Shown in pieces: positions 10,894 through 22,828 of a DNA stretch of 64,000 nucleotides. Under the pieces are notes generated by a model that saw only the letters and a program-made list of their open reading frames with translations, ran no database searches and had not been told where the DNA came from. Made by a program: the position numbers and the translations under genes. The DNA lies in the NCBI RefSeq assembly GCF_000189635.1, contig NW_002476364.1:310001-374000 (forward strand), given 5' to 3'. The number at the start of each line of letters is the position of its first letter. The stretch's first letter is position 1. This DNA comes from Tetrahymena thermophila SB210 (taxonomy: Eukaryota > Ciliophora > Oligohymenophorea > Hymenostomatida > Tetrahymenidae).

Positions 10894-13800
10894 ATGTTTT
10901 TCCTTGCTTTAACTTCATAAATACAGTAACATAAATCATTGCTTACTTTTGTAATATGTTGGCATTTTTACAATACTAAAAATAATTCAAAATAGTTTAT
11001 TCAGCTGTTTGAAGTAGTAAGTGAAGATGAATTAAACACAGATAAAAATGCAGATTTTATAGTTAGAATTTGTTTGGAAAGTTTTTCATTTTCACAAGTT
11101 TAAGAAAATTCATTCTTAGAGCAATATAACTGGGGTTAGTTTGCTAAAAAATGCCGCATCATTTAGAACTAAGCTAAGTCTCTTACTAAAATTGAAGGAG
11201 AAATTGATAAAGAGCAATTAATAAAAAATGAATAATGCTAGCAATATAAATATTTATTAATATAACAATCTAAATTTATAGTATGCTTAAAAAAGTACTA
11301 AAATTAAAGAGATATCACATATAATAATATTATAAAATGTATTCCTTAAGTATAACAGATAACTTCAAAGAGAACGCAAGATAACATTATAAAAAGCATT
11401 GAAAGCATCAACTTATTTGAAAATACTGTAATTACTCTTTAATAGGATTAATTTGTCACACCTAGAAAGTCAAAGTTGTAAAAATTTAAAAAAGATGCTT
11501 TATGGTTTCTGATATCAGGAAATGGAGTTGTTGAATAAAGAATAAGTGAAACTGTCACTGTTCCTATTTCTACTATTTCTGAAGGTAGTCTATTTGGAGA
11601 GGAGATTCTATTTTAGAATTTAAAAAATGAATAAGATGATAATGATATAAATTCGAGCTTAGAAAATATAAAATAATTCAAAGAATAGATAAATGAAGAT
11701 TAAGGAAGATTTTAGCTAAGAATAACTTCTAAGCTAGGTAAAATGTACTGCATATAAAAGGAATAGATTTTATTGATTTTGCCTAGTAAAATAGTGAAAG
11801 AAATCTAGACCAATTTTATTTAAAAATTTAATAATAGAAAAAATATCCTAACATCTTAATTAGAATGCTAAAAATAGTAAAACATTTAAGTCAGTGAAAG
11901 GAAAAAAAATATAAGAAGACAATTCAGTGAAATTTTAAATACAAATAATATCTAAATAAAATAAACAAATTAAAGAGAATCTTTTATGGATAACTAAGAA
12001 GATTTAATCATGCAAAGGGTCATCGACAAGAAATAAATGATATTAAAATTATAGGAAAATTAACTTGCCAAAAAGGTTTTATTTGCTGATTCTTCGCACT
12101 CTCCATAAAGAGATAGTGTTTTATAGTTTAATGATAATTCAAAAACAGAAAGGAAATCTTCAAAAGAAATTAAAAAAAAACCAAATATTTAGCTTGTTCT
12201 TAAGGAGAAAAAATCAAATGATAAAACAAATTAAAGTAGCTTAAATGAGCAACAAAAATTCTTTTCTGTAGAAAATGAACAAAATATAAACTCTTCCTAT
12301 AAAACTCTTTTGTCTTCGAAGCCTACTGTTGAAAAAAGATATCTTAATAAAAAAATTTTTAATATCATAAATTAAGGATTTGATTTTGGAACAAAAGATA
12401 AATAATCTGAGTATAACAAAGAGCATGCTATTAAAATGCTTTAACTAAAAAATGGAATCATCAATCCAATAACTAAAGCAAGACACCCGAGCATATATGA
12501 ACATTAAGAAAAAATGATTCTCAAATAATAATAAAAGATATAATCGATAAGCATTGCTAGACTGCTTGACAATACTCCAAGTCAGCAATCAATTTACAAC
12601 TAATTTACGAATTAAGAAAATAATCAAATAAATATAACAAGCTTGCAAAATATTGAAGATAGAAAATAATCTTTTTACTTAACACCAAAAGAGTTCTGCC
12701 AATCTGCGCGTTAGTTAGAATAAAAATTTCAAGCCAGCTTTTAAAATACTTCTTCCAAATTATTACGTTATAACACAGTAGATATCTCAAAAATGGGTAC
12801 TACTTAAGACTTTACACCCTTTTAAAATAAGACCAATAAAAATAAATCTTCAAATTCTATTAAAAGACCTTCAGATTAATCTAAATCTGATGAAATGTCT
12901 TTAATCTAATTTGGTTTAAACTTAATACAGATTCCTAACAATGAAATTAATGAGAAAAATAAAAGTTCAATATTGATCAACAAAACACTAAATTCAAGTA
13001 GTTTTAGTGATAATAATAAACAAAAGAGTTTCACTGGTTACAACCAAAACAATTAACGAGACAGCATTAATTTTAAAAGTGATGAAATTGGAAATCGTGG
13101 AGAGTTTTTATAAAATAAAGAGAGCAGTTTTGCTGATTTCATAAACAATACAAATAGAAAAAAATCAAGGTGCTTTTCAAATTTTATTCAAGCTAATAAT
13201 TTCACTGAGGAAGAAAATAGTATGAGTTAAGCAAATGTTAATTATTAAAGTTAAAAAAAACTTTTAAGATAAAGAACTTGTAATTCAATTAATGAATTGT
13301 TAGATCTTTCTTAAATAGGATCTAAAAAAAATAATAATTTGTCATAAAATAACCAGTCTTTGAAATAAATTAATTCAATTTTTTCAGAATTGAACTCCAA
13401 GAATTTTATTAAAAAAGACATTAATTACAACTCCTAAAAAAGTTAAGATAATATTTTTAATTAAATATGTAAAAGCAATCAACAGAGTGCAAGAAAAACT
13501 ACTAAGATATCTTTGCTTTTGGAAGAAAATGAAAGAATAAAAAGTGCTAGGAACTAAATCAGCTTAGATAAAACTAATAAATAATATAACAACGCCTTTG
13601 CAAGTGTAAATATAAATAAAATATTAAGTAAATCCCCATCTTTTGATCAAATTAACTTCATTTAAGGAAACATACAACATAAAAATAAATTTAGTGATAA
13701 AGATTAATAAAATCTATATTATATGAAAAATTAAGAAAATCAACAATGTTAGGCATCTCGAATTGATTAAATCGGATCACCTGTAAAGAATAGTACTACG

Positions 13801-14697
13801 TTTAATTTAGAGAAAACTAATGAAAATAGTTTCAATTTAAAAGGTTAAAAAATATCTTTCTAGGAAAAATATATTAAAATTAAATCTAATAAAGGTGAAT
13901 ATATACGTTTAAATAACTAAATAAATTAGATTGATAACAATCAAAATTCTAACTAAGCTAATCAAGATTAATTCTAAGTATCTGATTCAAAAATTCATCC
14001 GAGAGATAGAAAATTATTAAACTAATATAATTCATCACCTAAGAATGAAAAATAAATAAGCCAAATTATTTAAAATAAAGAACTCGTTAATAATATACGA
14101 TTAAGAAGCTCTTAACAGTTTTATAAGTCTCCTAAAAAATCATATTAAAAATAGATATCTGATTAGAAACTTAAAGTAAATACAGACTCAAGCTCTGTTA
14201 TGAAGTTGAAAAAATCTAATAATTAATAGCTTCAAAGATGCCTCACTTAAGATTAACTCCAAGAAATTACAACAGATTTTTACTCCTAAGCATAAGGTGT
14301 CTCTAGTAATGAATTAAGTAATTAGCAAAATATTGAGGACTAGAACCAATAAATATTTGAAGCTGATACTTTTGGGATTTAAAACATGAAAAATCTTAAT
14401 TAATAAGTAAATGCTGAAAGTTGTAATAATTATAACAATTTTGCCTCCAGTAACAACATAGACATACTGAATTTAAGACAAAACGAATTAACCAGTTAAG
14501 AAAAATTACAGTAGTAGGAATACAATTATTAAAATTAATTTAATCAGAAATTCAATTTCAAATCTTACTTACTTCAAAAAGCTAAAAATAATTAGGCTAT
14601 CAAAAGAAAGAATGTAAACATATAAAAAGATTTCGAACAACCTAACTTATTGCTTTGCAATAAATAAATATAAATTTTAGAACTAAAAAAGTCTTGA
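10894..14697 (+). CDS. long low-complexity protein with a cyclic-nucleotide-binding-like segment
   Basis: A single open frame of 1267 residues, with dozens of TAA/TAG read as Gln and the first TGA at 14695-14697. Around residues 165-265 it resembles the beta-roll of cNMP-binding domains: KRTQDNIIKSIESINLFEN leads in, then WFLISGNGVVEQRISE, and ISEGSLFGEEILF matches the phosphate-binding-cassette region (G-x-x-FGE). The Arg that normally contacts the cyclic phosphate is not evident, so binding is uncertain. The remaining ~1000 residues are Asn/Gln/Ser/Lys-rich and look disordered. Ciliates have many such CNBD proteins of unknown role. The start at 10894 is the first in-frame ATG. A 45-base GT-AG intron at 10951-10995 is possible and keeps the frame, so the N-terminus is unsure. 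No partner is suggested by the neighbours. Confidence 0.75.
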
Positions 14698-15514
14698 AAA
14701 ATATTATATAAATTAAAATTGAATATAAAAATAAAAATTATAATTTATTTTAATTAAAATCAATATTTTTAATTATTCATTTTTTAAACAGTATTTATTT
14801 ATTTTTAGGATAAAAACACATTAAAAAAAAAATAGATTTTTCTTTTATCAATAAAAAAATAATAAAATATCTAAAAATTTATTCATAATTAAATAAAAAG
14901 TATTATATAAGGCGGAAATCAATTTTCTTAAAAAGTCTAAATACCAAAATCCATAAAATTTTAAGGTAAATTTATTTTATAGTAAAGCAAAAAGTTAATT
15001 AAAGTTATTTTCAGTTTTTGTAGTATTATTAGATATATTTATTTAGTTATCTGTTATGTTATTTACATTTATTTTGTTAATCTTAATTTACATATAAAAT
15101 AGTCAAAATTTTAAATAAAAATAATCGTCTGTAAAGTTATTTATAGGATCATCGAAAATTTAATTTTCATTACTTATTTATCAAATTTTATATAATGAAA
15201 AAATAAACTTTTGTGTAGTAAAAGTAGTAAGATTATCAACACTTTTGAATTAAAAAAATAATAAAATTCGTGTATCGAATAGATTTTATATTTCTTTGAA
15301 GAGAATTTTGCTGAAAGCTAAAATTAAATTAAGTAGACTTAGTAACATATATAATTTTAGAAAAGAAAATAAATAGTATCTTTCTGATAAAGCAATTATT
15401 TTCTTATTAATAATTTATAGTAAATATTATATAGTAAAATTTATTAATTAGTAAATAATTGTAATTGAGATTGTTTAATTCAAGTCGTATGTTATTTCAA
15501 AAAATTTATCAAAA
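14698..15514. other. AT-rich spacer
   Basis: This is the 3' flank of the long CNBD-like gene. No coding frame, RNA gene or repeat of note is seen, only AT-rich sequence. Confidence 0.55.
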
Positions 15515-16042
15515 TCAAAATCTTTTTTGATCAATTTTTGATCTTTTAAATTGTTTAAGATCTATCTTGTATGAATTAAATTTCAATCTAAAAAGTAAAT
15601 ATTAAATATTTTTAAGTAGATATATTTAGAGACTTTAAAAGAAAAATATTTGCTTTAGTTAGATTTTAATCTTTGACTGTTAGAATTGTAGATATTAATT
15701 AATAAATTATATTGTCATTCTCTTCACATTTAATGCAGATTTAATTAAAGGCTTTGGAAGATATATATCGAACTACTTCTCATAGATAAATAAGATTGCT
15801 ATGATTCCTTTAGTTAAAAAGAAAATTTTCCTATACTTTTCATTCATTTTAATTTCAATAGAATTCAAGTTCTGCTTACTGAATCTTTAGTTAACTGAAA
15901 CAAAATCTCCTTCTTGGTTTTACATTTTTTATTTTATTTCTTCTTAGGTTTTTTCAACATTCCTCTACTTCTTTGATTATAACTTTTCATCATTCTTATT
16001 TTCTTTCTTCCTATGGTTCGAACCATTTTGAAACTGCTTCAT
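15515..16042 (-). CDS. possible hypothetical protein (weak)
   Basis: A minus-strand frame of 175 residues runs from an ATG (16042-16040) to TGA. Its first half (MKQFQNGSNHRKKENKNDEK) is Lys/Gln/Asn-rich, and the middle reads KYRKIFFLTKGIIAILFIY, which could be one membrane segment. The region 15715-16100 is clearly less AT-rich than its surroundings, which is why I list it. The tail half returns to spacer-like composition, so the true 3' end may be at a splice or this may be a gene remnant. There is no family match and it stands alone between plus-strand genes. Confidence 0.25.
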
Positions 16043-17699
16043 TGAAAACTTCCATCCATTCAATTAAAGGATTGAAAATATAGCATCTTATAGCTTTTAA
16101 AAATTTTACAGAAATAACTGTAACCTCTATGAGGATTCATTGAAAAAAAAGAAAATTACTCAATAGCATATTTTCGATATATTCAATTATGATTAAATAC
16201 TTTAAAATTAACATTTTTAAGAAATAATTTTAGAAAATTCTTTGTTAAATTACTAAAAAAAATAAATATATTATCTAACCAATTTAACCAATTCAGAATA
16301 TTACAGTACTTACTTGTTTTACAATGTAAAATATATAATTTATGTAAGACAATAAAAATACTGTTAAAGTATTTAAAAGTTAACTAAAAATGTTTGTTTT
16401 AAAAAACATTCTAACTAAGTTATATAGAAAGTGAGAAGGATTTAGTTGATAAATTGCTAAAATTTGACATTTATTTATTGTTTTTTTATAAAATTTTTTA
16501 AAACTAAAAATAGTCTAAAAATTTATAAATATAAAGAGAAGTTTTTAAAAGTATTCTTGGACTATACTATATTTGATATTACTATAAATTGTTTAAGTCT
16601 CTGATTAGGCTTTTATCGCTTAACATACTTATTTGTTTTTGATAAAAACTATTAAATATTTTAGCTTACAAAATCTATTTGTAAGTAGGAGAAATAAATT
16701 TTATTGATATTTATTTATTATAAAACATGTTTAATTTTTAAGATAATAATTATAGAAAATTCGGTTTGAGGTTCATATGTATGTAAGTTGCTAGAATAGT
16801 TAAGAAGTTTATGAAAAAATAATATTTTTATAGGGATATTTGATTACTTAAAAAAATGGAAACATTTGTTGGTCAAATAAAATAAGAAATAGAACATTTA
16901 AATGATTTAAGAACAAATCTTTTTCAGAAAGAAAAATCAAATATTATGTAAATTAGGAACCAATATAAAACTACCCAAAAAAAGTAAAATAGTGGAGTTA
17001 ATATCAAATTTAATTTTATGGATTTTCTTATCTTAAATACTAAATTTAATTAATTCAATATTGTTAATTTCGTAAAAGATTAAGTAGAGAATTTTAATTA
17101 AAAATCAAAATTTACAAAATTTCGATTGTTATTTTTCTTATTTTTAAGTGATTATGAATGATTTTGTTTGTTTGTTTGTTTGGATGGTTAGAGTTTTTAG
17201 GATTATTTATTTTTGCTAAATACTTATTTTAAGGCAACTCGAAAGCCTACTATGGTAATAAATATCTACCTGATGAATTAATTAATTAATACTAAAAAAG
17301 TAAAATGCAAATTAATTTAAAACCATTAACATTTAGCTTTTTGGTACATGTGTGTTAGTAATGTAAATGAAATTTGAGTATTTGAATTAATTAAGTAGTA
17401 AAGTAATTAATTACAGTTCTAATTAGCACATTATTATTATTATTATTTTTGCTCTACTATCTATCTATCGAATATAAACCCTTAAATTAAAAATTAGTGA
17501 GATAGTTAGTTTTCTATATTAAATTGTATGCAAACTATTTTTTTAGACTTCAAAAAAAAAGACCAAACAATATTTATTGCTACTTAATCAGATAAATAAA
17601 TAGTATCCACAAGAAGGGAGAGATAAAATCCTAAATACTTTTAAAAGTTTTTCACATAAAATCAACTTCGTCTAATTTTGTATAAAAGCTGAATCATAA
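16043..17699. other. AT-rich spacer upstream of the RBR cluster
   Basis: Mostly featureless AT-rich DNA. It includes a short TTTG run (about 17164-17182), a TTA/TTATT run near 17430-17450, and the weak frame listed at 16856-17161. Confidence 0.5.
16856..17161 (+). CDS. possible short coiled-coil frame or 5' exon (weak)
   Basis: ATG to TGA, 101 residues, starting METFVGQIKQEIEHLNDL and continuing as a Lys/Gln-rich, potentially coiled-coil stretch before becoming Phe/Asn-rich. The first ~45 residues look coding; the rest looks like spacer. It could be a 5' exon of the RBR gene at 17700, a separate tiny gene, or chance. I have no way to choose from the sequence alone. Confidence 0.2.
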
Positions 17700-20600
17700 A
17701 TGTCCTAATTGTCCTCTGGCAATCCTTCCAACGAAAGATCAATTCCTTAAGAAAGACCGAAAGATATGTATTCTAATTAGGGATTGATACCCTAATCAAT
17801 CGTTGAAAAAAAGATACAGCAGCAAAAAAGGAACTTCCAAGAGAAACTAATCTAAGTAGCAATTAACATTCCTCAAGGGAATGAGGATAATATAACTTAA
17901 ACTCATCTTGAAATTAACAGTTAAATATCTCCAATCACTCAGCAACACGTGACCATTGATTTCTAAAACCATGACTTAGAATCAAAGCCAAACGCCGTTT
18001 TCAGACAAAAGTCTTAAGATGATCCTTTTTCAGTCCCAGAGCTAATAGAGAATGAAAAAACAGCAGTAGCAAATCATTCTATTGAATGTAAATAAGAAAA
18101 AAATGTAATTGAAATTAAATTAATTTTGACTTTAAAGACTTGATTGATTAATAAAATTGAGTGTTGATTGATTCAATATATATAAATATAGAGAAAGAAA
18201 GAAATAAATAAATAATTGATTGCACTGATTTTTAATTGCTCTACTATTGTTTTTAATTTTACAAGTGCATGTTTTAGTGTAACAATTAAACAATTTTATT
18301 AAAATCTGAAGCACCTGCTAGTATAGTTTTATATGATATTACTAAAAATTATCAATTATTTTTATTAAGTCAAAAACCATTTCAATGATCGATCATTCAT
18401 TTTTTCCTATATCAAGATATATTTTAATAATTACAAATAATTATTATTTTAATTGAATAGTCATTCCATAGCCTACCCAAGTTAAATATATTAATGAACG
18501 ATAGCTAAGGTCCTAAGATTGTATTGAGTAAATTTGCCATCAGAAAAAACGAATACAGTATAACAAACAGTATCTAACAAAATGGAAATAGTAATCCTAA
18601 TAAGAGCAACAATACAAATTCTAAAGACGAATAAATATACTCAGCTAGCTAGGGATGGATGCATAGCTAATTCAACCCATATCTAGACAATAATTTAAAA
18701 AAAGAAATGTATGTTATTCAAAAAATGGTAGAATTTTAATTTGATCCTGTGATAGCTAAGCAATTGATAGAATAAATTGATATGGAAAAATATTCTCGTG
18801 AAGAACTTATTTAAATGGTTTGTGAAACTATGCTTAATCACTGTGAAGAATAGAGAGTAGGAAAGAGAGTTATTGACAAAATAAACCAAAGCAAATTCGT
18901 GCATAAAATTGTTTCTTCAAAGACTATTTCTTAAGTAAACTAATCTGATAAATCACCAGTTGCTCCTTAATAAACTGTTTAATAACAGAATTTAAAGCCA
19001 TAGCCAAAAGGAAATACATCTATTTTGCACTCGTTTAACAATAAAAATTAAAATATTCCTAGCAACAATAATATACTTTAGAAGGATGGGAGAGAAAGAT
19101 AATAAAACATCAAGCAAGGCAAAAAAACTGTTTAGACAAGCTATATCTTTAATATGCCAATTACTCATAGCCAAAAGTATATCAAAATTGAAAACAATGT
19201 CCAGGACAAAGATGAAGGCAAGCTTTACACTTGCTAAATCTGCTGTTAAGAGTTTTTAGGCTCTGAATTTTATAGGCTGACTATATGTAGTCATAATTTC
19301 TGTATGCAATGTATATAAGCATATATTATTAACAAAATTAATTGCTCAGAAGTTTTAAATATTGTTTGTCCTTAAGTCTCCTGTGGAGCTAAAATACAAG
19401 ATCTGTAGATTTAAAAAGTAATTTCACCTGACCTTTTCGAGAAATATATGAGATTTAAGAAAATAATGGTACTCAACTAAGATCCTAACATACGTTGTAA
19501 AGACATTTTAACTTATTTGTTTTAGAGCTTACAACTAACTCTTTTTTAAATCGAAAAATTATATCAAAAAATCTTATGTTACACTGAATTGAATAAGCAT
19601 TTTTCTTATAATTAGATTGTTAACATTTTAATTAATTGACTAAATAAATAAATAAATATTTAGGGTGTCCTACAGTCGATTGCGATACTTACATAAGAGG
19701 AGACAAAGACAAAATTTGCTTACAATGTCCTAAATGTAATGAAAAAATGTGCTACCTTTGTAATAGTAAATGGCATGAAGGTATTTTAGCAATCATTTAT
19801 TTATTTGTTAAGTAATAAATTTTTATGAATAATATAATTAATTAGGATCTTGTGAAGATGCGATGAACTAAAGTTTAATCCGAATGAAAGAAAAATTATA
19901 AATTAAACAATGTCCAAAATGCAAAGGAAGGATACAAAAATTTGATGGTATTTATTTTATCTATACTCAATATAATGCGTTAGATTGATTAAAGGAAAAA
20001 GAAAAAATTCAATGCTTTCACTAAAATTATTAAAATTTAGTTAGTTTTCACAAGATATTTATTTATTTATTTATTTTTCCCATTTTCCAATAAATTTAAA
20101 TTTTATGCAAAGTAAAATTAACTAAATAATACCCTCATAAAGTACTTCTATATCTTACTCTAAAAATGATGATTTAGATAGAATAAAATTACTTTTTAAT
20201 CAAATGAGCGCAAAGAAAAAAATTAATTTTCCCTTTTATTAAAGATTTTAAGTTTTCTTTTAACAAAAGGCTGCAACCATATGAAATGTTGGGTATGCTC
20301 CTATGAGTTCTGCTGGCTTTGTAAAAAACAGTATTCGAAATGGCATTATAGGTCTTGGAACATTGTAGGATGTCCAGGTAAATAAATAAATAAATCAACA
20401 AATATCATTTTAGAAAAAAAATAAAGACTAAATTTGTTTTTTTTAATAAAAAATAAAGATTAAATGTTTTCTGATGAAGCGCTTGAAGGATGTGACAAAA
20501 CCTGTCTATTTTTAAGTTCAATTTTGAGATTAATTTTCTTGGCGGTTTTAGTGCTTTTAGGTGGTTCAACTGCACTTGTACTTTATGTCATTACAATGTT

Positions 20601-20832
20601 TGGTATGGCTTTGATCCTGCCAATTCTGATCGCTTGCAATTATTTTAAATCAACTATAGATTAACTATCAGATACGTCCAAATGCTTTATTTGGTTAGTT
20701 CTTTTTGCTTTAGGTGTCTTTTTATATCCATTATGGCTCTTTCTTTGCTTCATACCAGGTACTTGCATATTTGGACCTGAAATATATATGTATATTCTTT
20801 TCCTGATCTACAACGAAGATATGTATCGTTGA
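17700..20832 (+). CDS. RBR-family E3 ubiquitin ligase, membrane-anchored, catalytic Cys present (RBR-1)
   Basis: Model: exons 17700-18104, 18461-19496, 19664-19780, 19846-19947, 20270-20377 and 20459-20832, giving 713 residues. RBR ligases take ubiquitin from an E2 onto a Cys in RING2, then onto substrate. RING1 starts at ~393 (CQICC...CSHNFCMQC). The IBR spans ~481-525 (WCPTVDCD...CPKCNEKMCYLC). RING2 starts at ~541 (CPKCKGRIQKFDGCNHMKC, then CWLC), with the catalytic Cys in GCNHM at ~555. Three hydrophobic segments follow (600-700), ending at a TGA, so the ligase is probably anchored with the RINGs in the cytosol. The first exon is less certain: the 356-base intron 18105-18460 keeps phase, but translation could instead begin at ATG 18494 (567 residues), leaving 17700-18143 as a separate 147-residue frame. 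It is the first of three tandem paralogues. Confidence 0.88.
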
Positions 20833-22828
20833 TACCTACTATCGAACTTGTAGCTTATCCCTATAACATTTCTTTCTTTATCCTAAAACCTATTTTAGAT
20901 ACATAGAGACTTCCTATATATAATATATAAAACAATAAAATACCCATTAAAGTGATAATAATAAAAATTAGCATCTTAACTTCACAATAAATACCATAAT
21001 TATTTAGCTTACAGATTAATTACAGCGATTAATAAATTAAATCTTGACTAAGAATACAGCAAATAAGCAATATTTGATAGATCATTAATGAATCTAATTT
21101 AAAAATCATACTAAAATTCCTTGCTTTTAAAATGCAATAAATATGTCCAAAACTAGACTCATTCAATTTCAAAAATAAAAAAAACAAAATATATTCTTAA
21201 CTTACACTCTTATAAAATAAGCCATAAAAATTTGAGAAAGGGAATAAATAATTAATTATTTTACCACGTTATTTCAAAGGTAAATAAATTATGAGTAATT
21301 TGAATACTAAAAATCAATATTAGTGATTTATAATATGCATTAATAACTCATAAAAGTGGTTAGATTTGCGACTAATAACAAAAGAAAAAGAAATAAATTT
21401 AATAAAGATTCTCATGAAAAAATGTGTAATTAAAGAATTTTTTTCTTATATAAAAATAACCCTTTCTTAATGTTGCTTTTCCTTAATATATAAATTCCTT
21501 TAAATATTAATTAATATAATTTATTTCTATTTTATTTAGTATGAAATTATTTTTAAAATCCTATTCAATCAAATTTAACAACATTTGTAAAAATTTTATT
21601 ACTAATATTCATAATAGCTATTAATTAAAGGTTAGATTAATAGTAACCTTGAAGTTTTATACCTGAAAATCTATTTGAATACCTGATATATTAATAATTT
21701 GTGATGTATATTTTACTCTCTACTAACTATTCCATTTCAAAAGATTTGCTTTTGGTATGAAAAGATTTTCAGTTTATTTTAAATACTTTCAAAGAAAACA
21801 AAAATATGATCACTCTGTAATTTACAAAATGCTTAAATCACTTATTCATTAAAATATAAAAAAAATTTGATATTAATAAAAAAGGTTACAGGATTTGATT
21901 AAATATTTGCATTACTTTGTAGCATTATTATAATTATAAAAAATTAATTTACAAAAAATTAAATATATATTACATACACATTTAAGCACTTATTCAGAGA
22001 TACTGAATTTATAATTATTATTTAATGAAGATATCTTAGTAGGTAAATAAATAAATAAATCATCATTATGTAATTAATATCTAATTAATTCCAATCCATA
22101 TACTTTAATTTTTAATGAAAATGAAAGTATGTTATTTAGTTTATTACTTCTTAATACTTTATTTTTTATGTGAATTTAGGAAATCTGCAAATTAACATAA
22201 TATTTATTACAATCACGCTTTGGTTATATCTAATTAGCATTATCAAAGAATTACTTAAACCCATTAGATATTAAAAATTTACAAATTATTCTTCTTATAG
22301 AAATTTGATTTGATAAAAGCAAGATTTTCAGAAAATTAAATAAAATTTCAGATAACTAGTAACAATCATTCATTAGTAATAAATAAATAAATAAATAAAT
22401 AAATACAATACAATACAATACAATACAATACAATATTAATAATATTAATGAGCAAATAAATAAATAGAATACAATATTAATGAGCAAATAAATAATTCTT
22501 TAAGTTATTTAATTTTTTAAAAGAAATTAATTTTAATTTTTTTAACAAGTGTAAAATGAATACCTAATTTTATAAAAAAGTTTTATATTTTTTAATGGAT
22601 GGATATTTTTATGTAGTTAAAAAAAACGCAATTATGATTTTGAATTTGCTTACCATAATTATTGATATTATTATCCACAAAAAACTGAATTAATTTCAAA
22701 ACTTTATTAAAAAAATTGTATCTCTTTTTACAATCTTCTAAATAATTTTTTCAAAGCTTTATAATAATAATTTTACTTAGACGAACAATTCAGCTTTTTA
22801 AAGACTATTTTGATTCGTTTTATCATAA
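20833..22828. other. spacer between RBR-1 and RBR-2
   Basis: This 2 kb AT-rich spacer has no credible gene. A compound microsatellite lies at 22376-22495 (separate entry). Confidence 0.55.
22376..22495. repeat. compound microsatellite (AAAT)n-(AATAC)n plus duplicated 25-mer
   Basis: About six AAAT units run into about six AATAC units (22403-22433). They are followed by two copies of a block beginning aatattaatgagcaaataaa, at about 22441 and 22473. This looks like simple slippage growth in a spacer. Confidence 0.8.

Noticed and set aside
20464-20664. Separate small membrane protein (MFSDEALEGCD...)
   Set aside because: It is the final exon of RBR-1, joined in phase by the 20378-20458 intron; a standard-code reading cuts it at TAA.
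22376-22495. Regular repeats as a CRISPR-like array
   Set aside because: Units of 4-5 bases with no spacers: a microsatellite in a eukaryotic genome.
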